27,956 nt of DNA from JAAFHS01 sp031396505 (GCA_031396505.1 JANNKX010000296.1:1-27956); one strand, 5' to 3'; numbered from the stretch's first letter, positions 1-7,411 are shown. Numbers and translations: made by a program. The notes: generated from the letters alone by a model not told the origin.

Positions 1-91
1 GGTCGCGTCCTTTACATCCCCTACGGGGGCGAGGGGTGTGGGGTTCTGGTCTTGGTTATTATTGTCCATGGGGGGCTTTTTCGAAACGCGC

Positions 92-118
92 CGGGGGTTT
101 CACACCCCGGGACCCCCG
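92..118 (-). terminator. GC-rich hairpin after the ureidoglycine aminohydrolase gene
   Basis: CGGGGGT (92-98) and ACCCCCG (112-118) form a 7-bp stem with a 13-nt loop, 25 nt past the stop codon of the minus-strand gene. No U-tract follows on the minus strand, so it may be a weak or Rho-assisted 3' end rather than a textbook intrinsic terminator. The rest of 1-142 contains only short G/C runs and no gene that I can support. Confidence 0.35.
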
Positions 119-142
119 TGGGATATTTTCACAGAGAGGAAG

Positions 143-1000
143 TCAGCGGGCCGGGCCGAATGCAACGGGGCCGAAGGCACCAGGCCCGCGCAGTTTTGCA
201 TGGCGGTTCACGTCCTTGTAGAGCAGGTATCGGAACGGCCCCGGCCCTGCCGCATAGCAGGCTTGCGGGCAATAGGCGCGCAGCCACATGAAATCACCTG
301 CCTCGACCTCCACCCAGTCCTGATTGAGCTTGTAGACGGCGCGGCCCTGCAACACGTAAAGCCCGTGCTCCATCACATGGGTTTCCTCGAACGGGATCAC
401 GCCGCCGGGTTGGAAGGTCACGATGTTGACATGCATGTCATGGGTCAGATCGCCGGGATCGACAAAGCGGGTGGTGGCCCAGACGCCATCCGTATCGGGC
501 ATCGCAATGGGCGGGATCAGCTTTTCATTGGTGACGAAAGCTTGGGGTGCTGCCACGCCGGCGGCAGGTTCATAGAGCTTGCGGATCCAGTGGAACCGCG
601 CTGGGCTGGCGCCTTCGGCGAGCAAGGTCCAGCGCGCGCCAGCGGGAATATAGGCATAGCCGCCTGCATCCAGATCATGGCCGATCCCGTCAATCGTCAG
701 CGTCAGCAGGCCGTCGGTGACAAAGATCACATGTTCCGCACCGGTTTCTGCATCCGGCGCGTCCGACCCGCCGCCCGGTGCCACCTCCATCACATATTGG
801 CTGAAGGTTTCGGAAAAACCGGTCATCGGGCGGGCGATGAGCCACAGCCGTGTTTGCGTCCAGCCCGGCAGATTGCTGGTGACGATGTCAGAAAAGCAGC
901 CCCTTGGAATGACGCAATAGGCGTCGGTGAATACCGCGCGCCCGGTCATCAGTTGGGTTTGCGGTGGCAGGCCGCCGCGTGGGAAGTGGTATCCAGTCAT
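143..1000 (-). CDS. (S)-ureidoglycine aminohydrolase, bicupin (UGlyAH)
   Basis: This 285-aa double-cupin protein most likely releases ammonia from (S)-ureidoglycine to give (S)-ureidoglycolate, a late step of cytosolic ureide breakdown. Two cupin halves are visible, at about residues 65-140 and 190-260. The C-terminal half carries E206, H208, H212 and Q246, which reproduce the spacing of the Mn ligands known from plant UGlyAH (E-x-H-x3-H, then Q 34 residues on). The ATG at 1000 overlaps the TGA of the upstream allantoinase fusion as ATGA, and AAGGA lies about 9 nt upstream, so the two are translationally coupled. Databases often label this family as bifunctional allantoicase/UGlyAH, but nothing in the sequence shows allantoicase activity. 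There is no signal peptide. Confidence 0.9.
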   Translation of the reverse strand: MTGYHFPRGGLPPQTQLMTGRAVFTDAYCVIPRGCFSDIVTSNLPGWTQTRLWLIARPMTGFSETFSQYVMEVAPGGGSDAPDAETGAEHVIFVTDGLLTLTIDGIGHDLDAGGYAYIPAGARWTLLAEGASPARFHWIRKLYEPAAGVAAPQAFVTNEKLIPPIAMPDTDGVWATTRFVDPGDLTHDMHVNIVTFQPGGVIPFEETHVMEHGLYVLQGRAVYKLNQDWVEVEAGDFMWLRAYCPQACYAAGPGPFRYLLYKDVNRHAKLRGPGAFGPVAFGPAR

Positions 1001-2424
1001 GGCAGGCTATCCTTCAAGCGCAAAAGGGCGATGCGTTCAACCTGCGTGCAGGCATGGGCGAATTCGGACGCGGTGTCATTGGCAAGGCGCGCATGAAACG
1101 CGGCAAGGATGGATGCCTTGTCATGATCGCGCACCGCGATGATGAAAGGAAAGCCGTGTCTGGCCATATAGGCACTGTTCAGGCGTTGGAATTCCGTGCG
1201 TTCCGCATCGGTCAGCGCATCAAGGGCGGCGCTGGCCTGTTCGGCGGTGCTGTCCGGTGTCAGCCGCGCTGCCAGCGCCAGTTTGCCCGCAAGATCGGGA
1301 TGCGCGCGCAAAACGGCCATGCGCTTGTCAACCTGTGCGGTGCGGAACGCGCGGGCCAGCGCGTTGTGCAGCCCCACCGCACTGTCATGCGCCGGGCCAA
1401 GCTCGCTGGCCCATGCGCGTTCCGCAATCCACGGCGAATGTTCAAAGACCGACCCGAAACGCGCAATGAAGCCAGACTGATCCATCTGGCTTGGGCGGTC
1501 ACGGCGGACAGCGGGAAATGTCGCAGCCCAATGCGCCGCGATGTCGGCGCGGCGGGCAAACCAGACGCCCGCGTGCCCCATCGCATAGTCCAGAAATCGC
1601 TGCAGGCCCGCAATCTTGCCCGGCCGCCCGATCAGGCGGCAATGCAGGCCAATGGAAAACATCTTGGCCGCCCCTGCCTGCCCTTCGGCATACAGCACAT
1701 CGAAGCTGTCTTTCAGGTATTGAAAGAACTGCGCACCATCGGTGTAGCCCGGTGCGGTGGCAAAGCGCATGTCATTCGCCTCCAGCGTATAGGGGATGAC
1801 CAGTTGATGACGCGCACCCACCTCGCGCCAATAGGGCAGATCGTCGTCATAGGTGTCTGAGATCCAGTCAAACGCCCCGGTTTCTGCTGTCAGACGCACG
1901 GTGTTCATCGAACAGCGCCCGGTGTACCAGCCGCGCGGGGCCTTGCCCACCACTTCGGTATGCAGCCGGATTGCCTCTGCAATGGCCGCACGCTCCATAT
2001 CCTCGGGCATATCGCGGTGATCGACCCATTTCAGGCCGTGGGACGCAATCTCCCAGCCCGCATCCTGCATCGCGGCGACCTGTTCGGGGTTGCGCGCAAG
2101 GGCCGTGGCTATGCCGTAAACCGTGACGGGCAGGCCCAGCCCGGTGAACAGGCGATGCAACCGCCAGAACCCGGCCCGTGCGCCGTAATCATAGAGCGAT
2201 TCGATGTTCCAGTGCCGCTGCGCGGGCCAAGGCGTGGCCCCCGCGATATCGGACAAGAATGCCTCCGACCCCGCATCGCCGTGCAGGACATTATTCTCGC
2301 CGCCTTCTTCGTAATTCAGAACAAGGCTGATGGCGATCTTTGCCCCGCCCGGCCAGCGGGCATCCGGGGGGGTGGGCCCATGGCCGCGAAAATCGCGGGG
2401 GTAACGGGGGGGTGCATCTGTCAT
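997..2424 (-). CDS. puuE: Fused allantoinase (PuuE-type) / OHCU decarboxylase (UraD)
   Basis: This 475-aa fusion joins two consecutive steps of urate breakdown. Residues 1 to about 305 are a PuuE-type metal-independent allantoinase of the polysaccharide deacetylase fold (typical start RDFRGHGPTPPDARWPGG, then NYEEGGE, ASHG, HCRLIGRPG). Residues from about 314 to 475 are a 2-oxo-4-hydroxy-4-carboxy-5-ureidoimidazoline decarboxylase, with catalytic-type H375 in AHPDLAGK, the STAEQASAALD segment and ARHGFPFIIAVR. UraD makes (S)-allantoin and PuuE opens it, so the fusion unites producer and consumer, though in reverse order along the chain. I chose the ATG at 2424 because family similarity begins there; the frame stays open to 2589, but those 55 residues look unlike the family. 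The 3' end overlaps the next gene by 4 nt. Its start lies 97 nt from the divergent uraH. Confidence 0.92.
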   Translation of the reverse strand: MTDAPPRYPRDFRGHGPTPPDARWPGGAKIAISLVLNYEEGGENNVLHGDAGSEAFLSDIAGATPWPAQRHWNIESLYDYGARAGFWRLHRLFTGLGLPVTVYGIATALARNPEQVAAMQDAGWEIASHGLKWVDHRDMPEDMERAAIAEAIRLHTEVVGKAPRGWYTGRCSMNTVRLTAETGAFDWISDTYDDDLPYWREVGARHQLVIPYTLEANDMRFATAPGYTDGAQFFQYLKDSFDVLYAEGQAGAAKMFSIGLHCRLIGRPGKIAGLQRFLDYAMGHAGVWFARRADIAAHWAATFPAVRRDRPSQMDQSGFIARFGSVFEHSPWIAERAWASELGPAHDSAVGLHNALARAFRTAQVDKRMAVLRAHPDLAGKLALAARLTPDSTAEQASAALDALTDAERTEFQRLNSAYMARHGFPFIIAVRDHDKASILAAFHARLANDTASEFAHACTQVERIALLRLKDSLP

Positions 2425-2521
2425 GGTGCCACCATGGCGCGGGGGGCGGGGAAAATCCAGAAGCTCGGTTGCAGATTGTTGCGGCATCGCTAGGCTGGCC
2501 ACGTTCAGGAGGGACATACCG

Positions 2522-2875
2522 ATGGGCAGGCTGTCAACACATGTGCTGGATACTGCGCGGGGGCGGCCTGCGGCGGGGGTGAAGATCATGCTCTACCGCA
2601 TCAGCGGCCAAAGCCATCGCAAGATCGCCGAAGTGGTGACCAATGCCGACGGGCGCACGGATGCCCCTCTGCTGGAGGGGGCGACCCTGACCGCCGGGAT
2701 ATACGAGCTGGTGTTCGGCGCGGGCGATTATCTGCGCGGGACAGGGCAGACCACGGGGGATGTGCTGTTTCTGGATGAAATTCCGATCCGGTTCGGCGTG
2801 CCGGATGCGGATGCGCATTACCATGTGCCCCTGTTGATTTCGCCCTTTGCCTATTCGACCTATCGGGGCAGTTGA
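2522..2875 (+). CDS. uraH: 5-hydroxyisourate hydrolase (transthyretin-like)
   Basis: This 117-aa protein hydrolyses 5-hydroxyisourate to OHCU, the second step after urate oxidation. It carries the family hallmarks: LSTHVLDTARGRPA at the N-terminus with H7, R45 in NADGRTD, the HYHVPLL segment (H99/H101) and the C-terminal YRGS tetrapeptide at 114-117. A strong AGGAGGG (2507-2513) fixes the ATG at 2522. It has no signal peptide. It is divergent from the allantoinase fusion, and puuD follows 119 nt later on the same strand. The order of reactions is PuuD, this enzyme, then UraD. Confidence 0.96.
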   Translation: MGRLSTHVLDTARGRPAAGVKIMLYRISGQSHRKIAEVVTNADGRTDAPLLEGATLTAGIYELVFGAGDYLRGTGQTTGDVLFLDEIPIRFGVPDADAHYHVPLLISPFAYSTYRGS

Positions 2876-2994
2876 GGTGTCGATGGTCCCCTGCGCATAT
2901 GTTCGGATGCCTGTGCCCCCCCTTCCCAGCCGTGGGGGAGCGGGGTGCCTGTCCGGCCGCCATCGCCCCCTTTGCCAGACCGGGGACCCCGCCC

Positions 2995-4215
2995 ATGTAT
3001 GACTATGCCGTGCTGTGGGAATGGGTCGAAATTGCCGCGCGTTGGCTGCATGTGGTGACGGGCATCGCCTGGATCGGATCGTCGTTCTATTTCATCGCGC
3101 TTGATCTTGGCCTGCAACGCGACCCGCCCCCGCCTTCGGGCGCAGATGGGCAGGAATGGCAGGTGCATGGCGGCGGGTTCTATCACATCCAGAAATATCT
3201 GGTGGCCCCCGACGCGCTGCCTGAACACCTGACCTGGTTCAAATGGGAAAGCTATGCCACCTGGCTGTCGGGTTTTGCGATGCTGGTGCTGGTGTATTAT
3301 CTGGGCGCCGAATTCTATCTGATCGACCCCACCATCATGGATCTGACCGTCTGGCAGGCCGTCGGCATCTCATTGGCATCACTCGCCTTTGGCTGGGTCG
3401 CCTATGATCTGATCTGCAAAAGCCGCTTTGGCGATGACAACACGCGCCTGATGATCGGGCTTTACATCATCCTTGTCGGCATGGCCTGGGCCTATACCCA
3501 AGTCTTCACGGGGCGCGCCGCCTTGCTGCATCTGGGCGCGTTTACCGCCACCATCATGTCGGCCAACGTGTTTTTCATCATCATGCCGAATCAGCGCATC
3601 GTGGTGGCAGATCTGAAGGCGGGCCGCAAACCTGATCCGAAATACGGCAAGATCGCCAAGCAGCGCAGCACGCACAACAATTCCCTCACCCTGCCCGTGC
3701 TGTTCCTGATGCTGTCCAATCACTATCCGCTGGTGTTTGCCACGCAGTACAACTGGATCATCGCATCCCTTGTGTTTCTGATGGGCGTGACGATCCGGCA
3801 CTGGTTCAACACCAAACATGCGCGAAAGGGCAATCCGCACTGGACATGGGGGGTGACGGTCGTGCTGTTCCTGATCATCGCGTGGCTGTCTACCGCGACA
3901 ATGCGGACCGCGCCGGAGGAGGCCGTGTTGCAGGGTGAAGCCCTGCAGTTTGCGTCGGCTGCGGGTTTTGACGACGTGACCGACATCGTGATTGGTCATT
4001 GTTCGATGTGTCATGCCACCGAGCCCGCGTGGGAAGGCCTGTACTGGCCGCCCAAGGGCGTGGTGCTGGAAACGCCCACCCAGATCGCGCATGAGGCGCG
4101 GCGCATCTACCTTCAGGCGGGCATCAGCCACGCCATGCCCCCCGCCCACCGCGTGCCGATGGATGATGACGCACGCGCCGCCATCGTGGCATGGTTCCGC
4201 GCGGCGGGCATCTGA
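2995..4215 (+). CDS. puuD: Membrane urate oxidase PuuD with C-terminal cytochrome c
   Basis: This 406-aa integral membrane protein is the PuuD type of urate oxidase, which passes electrons to the respiratory chain rather than making peroxide. Residues 1-300 contain about eight hydrophobic spans (for example 15-35, 88-108, 118-138, 153-171, 180-198, 230-245, 252-268, 286-303) separated by conserved polar stretches. The tail (about 310-406) is a c-type cytochrome with the heme motif CSMCH at 336-340 and a likely axial Met at 381 in HAMPP. The frame stays open upstream to 2872, but the family N-terminus MYDYAVLWEWVEIAARWLHV begins at the ATG at 2995, so that start was chosen. Together with uraH and the fusion gene it covers urate to allantoate. 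Confidence 0.93.
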   Translation: MYDYAVLWEWVEIAARWLHVVTGIAWIGSSFYFIALDLGLQRDPPPPSGADGQEWQVHGGGFYHIQKYLVAPDALPEHLTWFKWESYATWLSGFAMLVLVYYLGAEFYLIDPTIMDLTVWQAVGISLASLAFGWVAYDLICKSRFGDDNTRLMIGLYIILVGMAWAYTQVFTGRAALLHLGAFTATIMSANVFFIIMPNQRIVVADLKAGRKPDPKYGKIAKQRSTHNNSLTLPVLFLMLSNHYPLVFATQYNWIIASLVFLMGVTIRHWFNTKHARKGNPHWTWGVTVVLFLIIAWLSTATMRTAPEEAVLQGEALQFASAAGFDDVTDIVIGHCSMCHATEPAWEGLYWPPKGVVLETPTQIAHEARRIYLQAGISHAMPPAHRVPMDDDARAAIVAWFRAAGI

Positions 4216-4341
4216 CGCCCCAGCCCCCCGCTCTTCACTCTGCCGGGCGTCATCGCGCGATTGTCAGGCATTCCCATCTTGTTTCATCCCGGCGACTGTT
4301 TACACTTTCCCTCGATTGATTGTTGTTTTCAGGAGCCCCCC

Positions 4342-5850
4342 ATGTTCATGCCAAAGCGCCTTTTTGCTGCCTCTGCCATCAGTCTGCTGTTGTCGGGCAC
4401 TGCCCATGCCGCCCTGACCGCCGAACAGGTCTGGGCTGGCTGGCAATCCAACGCATCCTTTGCCGGGCTGAACCTTGTTGCCGAAAACACCCGCAAGGAA
4501 GGCAGCGTTCTCACCCTGTCCAACATCACCGTGCGCCCCACGTTGGGCACGGATGATGCCGTGGGCAAAATTGCACAGATCGCGATGACGGAAAAACCCG
4601 ATGGCACGGTCACTATCGCGCTGGCCCCCGAATTTTCACTGCCCTATGATGTTGCGGGCCAAAAGGGCGCGCTGACCATCAGCCACCAGAACTTTGGCCT
4701 GACCGCGCGCGAGGCAGGCGGCGGCACTGCCTATGATTACAGCGGCCAGTCCCTGACCATCACCGCGCTGTTCAACGGCACGGCCGAGGCGCTGGATGGG
4801 TCCGGCCCAAAACCTGCTTCGGTGGATGCGACCTATGTTCTGGCCAATCCGCGCGGCACATATACCGATACGCCCGGTATCAATCGCACCTTCCGCGTGA
4901 CCGTCTTGTCAGATGGCCTTGATTTCAAACTGGATCAGGTCGATCCGACGCTGGGGCAGAACACCAAACAATCGGGCACCGCCGATGCGTTTGATTTCGA
5001 TTTCGAATTCACCCTGCCCGCGACCTATGACCTGACCGCCATCACTGGCCCTGCTGATTTTGGCACCGCTGTCGCCGATGGTCTGGCGTTCAAGATGACG
5101 GGAACCCAAGGCGCATCGCAGCAGACGCTTGGGGTCACCGGTCTGATGACCTACACCGCCAATATCACCAGTTCCCCCAGTACGTTTGCCCTGCTGGCTG
5201 ATCGCAACGGGTTTGACATGAATGGCAACATGGGCGGCTTTGCCGCCGACGTGACCTCGCCCGACATGCCGTTCCCGATGCTGAACATCAAAGGTGAAAG
5301 TCTGGCCATGGCGTTCCAGTTTCCGCTGGTTGGCAACCGGATGCAGGATTTCCGCTATATGGTGAACATGGGCAACTTTACCGTGAACGAAGAGGTATGG
5401 GCGGTGTTTGACCCGACCAAAAAACTGTCGCGCGACCCGGCAACGCTGGCCGTTGACCTGACGGGTAAGGTCGCACTGGATATCTTTGAAATGATCCAGG
5501 CCGATGAAGACGGCCGCGAGCCGCCAATCCCAAAGATTGAATCGCTGAAAATCGTTGATCTGCGGTTTGCGGCGGCGGGGGCATCGCTGTCGGGGACAGG
5601 CGATTTCACCTTTGACAACACGACCGACGTGCCCAAACCCAGCGGAGCATCCGATGTAAAGGTGACGGGCGGCAACGGCCTGATCAACAACCTGATCGCG
5701 ATGGGCCTGCTGACGCAGGAAGATGCGACCGGCGCGCGCATGGCAATGGCGATGTTCATGGAGCCGGGCGAGGGAGCCGATGTGCTGACCTCCAAGATCG
5801 AGGCGCGCCCCGACGGCAGCATCTATGTCAACGGCCAACGGATGCAGTAA
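4342..5850 (+). CDS. DUF2125-family exported protein
   Basis: This 502-aa protein has a Sec signal peptide (MFMPKRLFAASAISLLLSG, cleavage after AHA near residue 23), so it is probably periplasmic. The mature start (LTAEQVWAGWQ) and the long repetitive beta-type pattern of short strands (TLSNITV, LTISHQNFGL, TGLMTYTANI, FTFDNTT) match what I know of the alphaproteobacterial DUF2125 family, which is often about 500 aa in Rhodobacteraceae. No function is established for that family. I see no enzyme motif, no transmembrane segment after the signal and no cysteine in the mature part. AGGAG (4331-4335) is 6 nt before the ATG at 4342; the second ATG at 4348 is less well placed. A 126-nt gap separates it from puuD, so it probably has its own promoter. 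Confidence 0.75.
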   Translation: MFMPKRLFAASAISLLLSGTAHAALTAEQVWAGWQSNASFAGLNLVAENTRKEGSVLTLSNITVRPTLGTDDAVGKIAQIAMTEKPDGTVTIALAPEFSLPYDVAGQKGALTISHQNFGLTAREAGGGTAYDYSGQSLTITALFNGTAEALDGSGPKPASVDATYVLANPRGTYTDTPGINRTFRVTVLSDGLDFKLDQVDPTLGQNTKQSGTADAFDFDFEFTLPATYDLTAITGPADFGTAVADGLAFKMTGTQGASQQTLGVTGLMTYTANITSSPSTFALLADRNGFDMNGNMGGFAADVTSPDMPFPMLNIKGESLAMAFQFPLVGNRMQDFRYMVNMGNFTVNEEVWAVFDPTKKLSRDPATLAVDLTGKVALDIFEMIQADEDGREPPIPKIESLKIVDLRFAAAGASLSGTGDFTFDNTTDVPKPSGASDVKVTGGNGLINNLIAMGLLTQEDATGARMAMAMFMEPGEGADVLTSKIEARPDGSIYVNGQRMQ

Positions 5851-5862
5851 CGACGTCGGTCA

Positions 5863-5887
5863 CGTAGGATGGGCAATCTGCCCATCC
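5863..5887 (+). terminator. CGTAGGATG stem-loop after the DUF2125 gene
   Basis: GGATGGGCA (5867-5875) pairs perfectly with TGCCCATCC (5879-5887) around the loop ATC, starting 16 nt after the stop codon. It is followed by C/G-rich sequence rather than a T-run. The lead CGTAGGRTG reappears, on the minus strand, just after the ABC ATPase gene at 26687-26695, but with a different stem sequence that still pairs. Confidence 0.5.
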
Positions 5888-5898
5888 CCCCGGCCGAT

Positions 5899-5995
5899 CA
5901 CGTAATGTTTCAAAATCATTAACAGAAGCGCCAGGTAAAAATTCAAGCTATTGATAAATATATGTAATATGAAAAATTGACAGCCGTCAATTTTT
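5899..5995 (+). repeat. Copy A of a 95-nt AT-rich intergenic element ending in a palindrome
   Basis: This segment aligns without gaps to the reverse complement of 26527-26621; I count about 66 of 95 positions identical by hand. The best conserved parts are CACGYAAK at the start, GTTTCAAAAnnATTAA (5907-5922), the AT-rich run from 5949 and the palindrome AAAAATTGAC-AGCC-GTCAATTTTT (5972-5995). The T-rich end of the palindrome makes it a possible bidirectional intrinsic terminator. TTGAC-N4-GTCAA also has the shape of a Crp/Fnr-type operator. It lies between DUF2125 and lolA. Confidence 0.6.
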
Positions 5996-6067
5996 GGCAA
6001 CGCGGCGCGTTTCGGCATCTCTCTGCCTTGTGATACGATCCTTGATGCAGATCACCCCACAACCCAC

Positions 6068-6079
6068 TATCTTACACAT
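6068..6079 (+). promoter_or_regulatory. Candidate -10 box placed for a leaderless lolA transcript
   Basis: TATCTT (6068-6073) lies 6 nt before the lolA ATG, which would put the transcription start on or next to the A of the start codon. I see no Shine-Dalgarno sequence in the 20 nt upstream (CAACCCACTATCTTACACAT). The only -35-like hexamer, TTGATG (6042-6047), is 20 nt away, longer than usual, so this is a tentative call. Confidence 0.3.
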
Positions 6080-6679
6080 ATGATCACACTTCGCGCCGTT
6101 CTGGCCCCGCTTGTCCTTGTTGCCTCGCTCTTGCCCGCGCAGGCGGAAAAGATTTCGCTGAATGCACTCAGCAATTATCTGAACGGCCTGACCACGGTCG
6201 AGACGGATTTTACCCAAGTCAACGCTGACGGGTCGATTTCGACTGGCAAGCTGATCATCAAACGCCCCGGCCGCGTCCGGTTCGAATATGCCCCGCCCGA
6301 TGACAGTCTGGTGCTTGCCAGTGCCGGATCGGTGGCGATTTTCGATGGCAAGTCGAACCAGGGCCCGGAACAGTATCCGCTGGATCGTACGCCGTTGAAC
6401 CTGATCCTTGCCCGCAACGTCGATCTTGGGGCGTCGGGCACCGTTGTCGCCCATTCCGAAGATGGCACCTCGACCCGGGTCAAGGCGCAGGATCCGGCGC
6501 ATCCCGAATATGGCACGATCGAGATGGTCTTTACCGATGGCCCGGTCGAACTGCGCCAGTGGATCATCACCGATGATGCCGGGCAGGAAACCACCGTGAT
6601 CCTTGGCGAACTTGCCAAGGGCGGCGACTATGGCGCGTCTGTCTTTTCCATCAGCGCCGAACAGAATCGCCGCAACTGA
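6080..6679 (+). CDS. lolA: Outer-membrane lipoprotein carrier protein LolA
   Basis: This 199-aa protein has a signal peptide (MITLRAVLAPLVLVASLLPAQA, cut after residue 22). It then shows the LolA pattern: a short helix (LNALSNYLNGLTTVETDFTQ), the strand pair around GKLIIKRPGRVRFEY, the DRTPLNLIL helix, and a C-terminal sheet. LolA is the periplasmic chaperone that carries lipoproteins from the LolCDE exporter to the outer membrane. The length is usual for the family in alphaproteobacteria. The ATG has no visible ribosome binding site but is the only start that gives a full signal peptide. It stands alone between copy A of the intergenic element and a hairpin pair shared with the convergent transglycosylase gene. 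Confidence 0.9.
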   Translation: MITLRAVLAPLVLVASLLPAQAEKISLNALSNYLNGLTTVETDFTQVNADGSISTGKLIIKRPGRVRFEYAPPDDSLVLASAGSVAIFDGKSNQGPEQYPLDRTPLNLILARNVDLGASGTVVAHSEDGTSTRVKAQDPAHPEYGTIEMVFTDGPVELRQWIITDDAGQETTVILGELAKGGDYGASVFSISAEQNRRN

Positions 6680-6692
6680 CCGGCCCTAGAGC

Positions 6693-6729
6693 GGATCACC
6701 TTCAATCTGATTCAGATCGAGGGTGATCC
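6693..6729. repeat. 37-nt near-perfect palindrome between lolA and the transglycosylase
   Basis: GGATCACC (6693-6700) pairs with GGTGATCC (6722-6729), and the interior continues to pair (ATCTGA with TCAGAT). The result is an 18-bp stem with one mismatch, one G-U pair and almost no loop. It starts 14 nt after the lolA stop. It may be a terminator, but its symmetry also fits a short palindromic repeat of the kind scattered in these genomes. There is no second copy in this window. Confidence 0.5.
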
Positions 6730-6757
6730 AAGACAAGAACCACCTGTGAACGTTGCG

Positions 6758-6795
6758 TGTCTTGGGCAATCGGCTGAACACAATTGCCCAAGACA
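6758..6795. terminator. Perfect 13-bp stem-loop at the convergent gene ends
   Basis: TGTCTTGGGCAAT (6758-6770) pairs perfectly with ATTGCCCAAGACA (6783-6795) around a 12-nt loop, ending 4 nt before the stop codon of the minus-strand transglycosylase. It probably defines the 3' end of that gene and perhaps of lolA. No T-run follows on either strand. Confidence 0.55.
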
Positions 6796-6799
6796 GGCT

Positions 6800-7384
6800 T
6801 TAGCGTCCGCAGGCCGCAAGTTCGTTGCGGTATTCATCAGACCGCGCCTGCACCGCTGCTGCCACATCCACAAGCCATGTCTTGGCCAGATAGCTTTGAT
6901 TGGCATACCCCGTGCGGCCCTCGTGATACGCCAGATACTGCGCGTTTGCGTCAAATTTGCTGATCCCCAGCCGCTGCTCGCTTTCGTGCATGTACCAGCC
7001 CATGAAATCGGTCGCGTCCGAAATCCGGTCACGCCGTGCGCGATTGCCGCCCTCTTCCTGCTGATATTCTTCCCATGTCGCGTCCAGCGCCTGACTGTAA
7101 CCATAGGCGCTGCTTTGGCGGCCCAGCGGAATGATCCCCAAGGCAAACCGATGCGGCGTGCGCGCATTACCGACAAATTTCGATTCCTGATAGATCGTCG
7201 CCATCAGAACATGCACCGGCACGCCCCATTTGCGTTCGGTGTCTTTCATCGCACGGAAATATTCCGGCCGCTCATTCGCCAGCGCGCAGGCGTCATCCAA
7301 TGCGCGCGGTGCGGAAAAATTGCCCCCACCCCCGCACGAGGCCAGAAACATCAACAACACTGATGCACGAAGAAGTCTGCTCAT
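6800..7384 (-). CDS. Lipoprotein lytic transglycosylase (SLT/lysozyme-like)
   Basis: This 194-aa protein begins with a lipoprotein signal (MSRLLRASVLLMFLASC, lipobox LASC, acylated Cys17), so it is anchored to a membrane facing the periplasm. The mature part has the lysozyme-like pattern of an SLT transglycosylase: a glutamate in ATIYQESKF (E67, likely catalytic), then the GYSQALDATWEEYQ segment and a C-terminal YLAYHEGRTGYANQSY motif typical of the family. Such enzymes cut peptidoglycan glycan strands to leave 1,6-anhydro ends. GAGGGG precedes the ATG at 7384. LolA, convergent to it, would help deliver it if it is an outer-membrane lipoprotein. Confidence 0.8.
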   Translation of the reverse strand: MSRLLRASVLLMFLASCGGGGNFSAPRALDDACALANERPEYFRAMKDTERKWGVPVHVLMATIYQESKFVGNARTPHRFALGIIPLGRQSSAYGYSQALDATWEEYQQEEGGNRARRDRISDATDFMGWYMHESEQRLGISKFDANAQYLAYHEGRTGYANQSYLAKTWLVDVAAAVQARSDEYRNELAACGR

Positions 7385-7411
7385 CTGCCCCTCGCCGTCT
7401 TTTATTTTGGG

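Noticed and set aside
38..1860. Long plus-strand frames opposite the ureidoglycine aminohydrolase and the allantoinase/decarboxylase fusion
   Set aside because: They are shadows of two clearly identified minus-strand genes, with no domain or convincing ribosome binding site.
2425..2589. A longer N-terminus for the allantoinase fusion
   Set aside because: The extra 55 codons overlap the start of uraH and have no family similarity; the family start MTDAPPRYPRDFRG begins at 2424.
5977..5990. TTGAC-N4-GTCAA as a simple FnrL/Crp operator for lolA
   Set aside because: Not claimed on its own, because its spacer and some 80 nt of flanking sequence are shared with a second site after dapE, which fits a repeat element better. 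It remains possible as a secondary role.
6693..6729. The palindrome as an insertion sequence end
   Set aside because: No transposase, second inverted repeat or target duplication is nearby.
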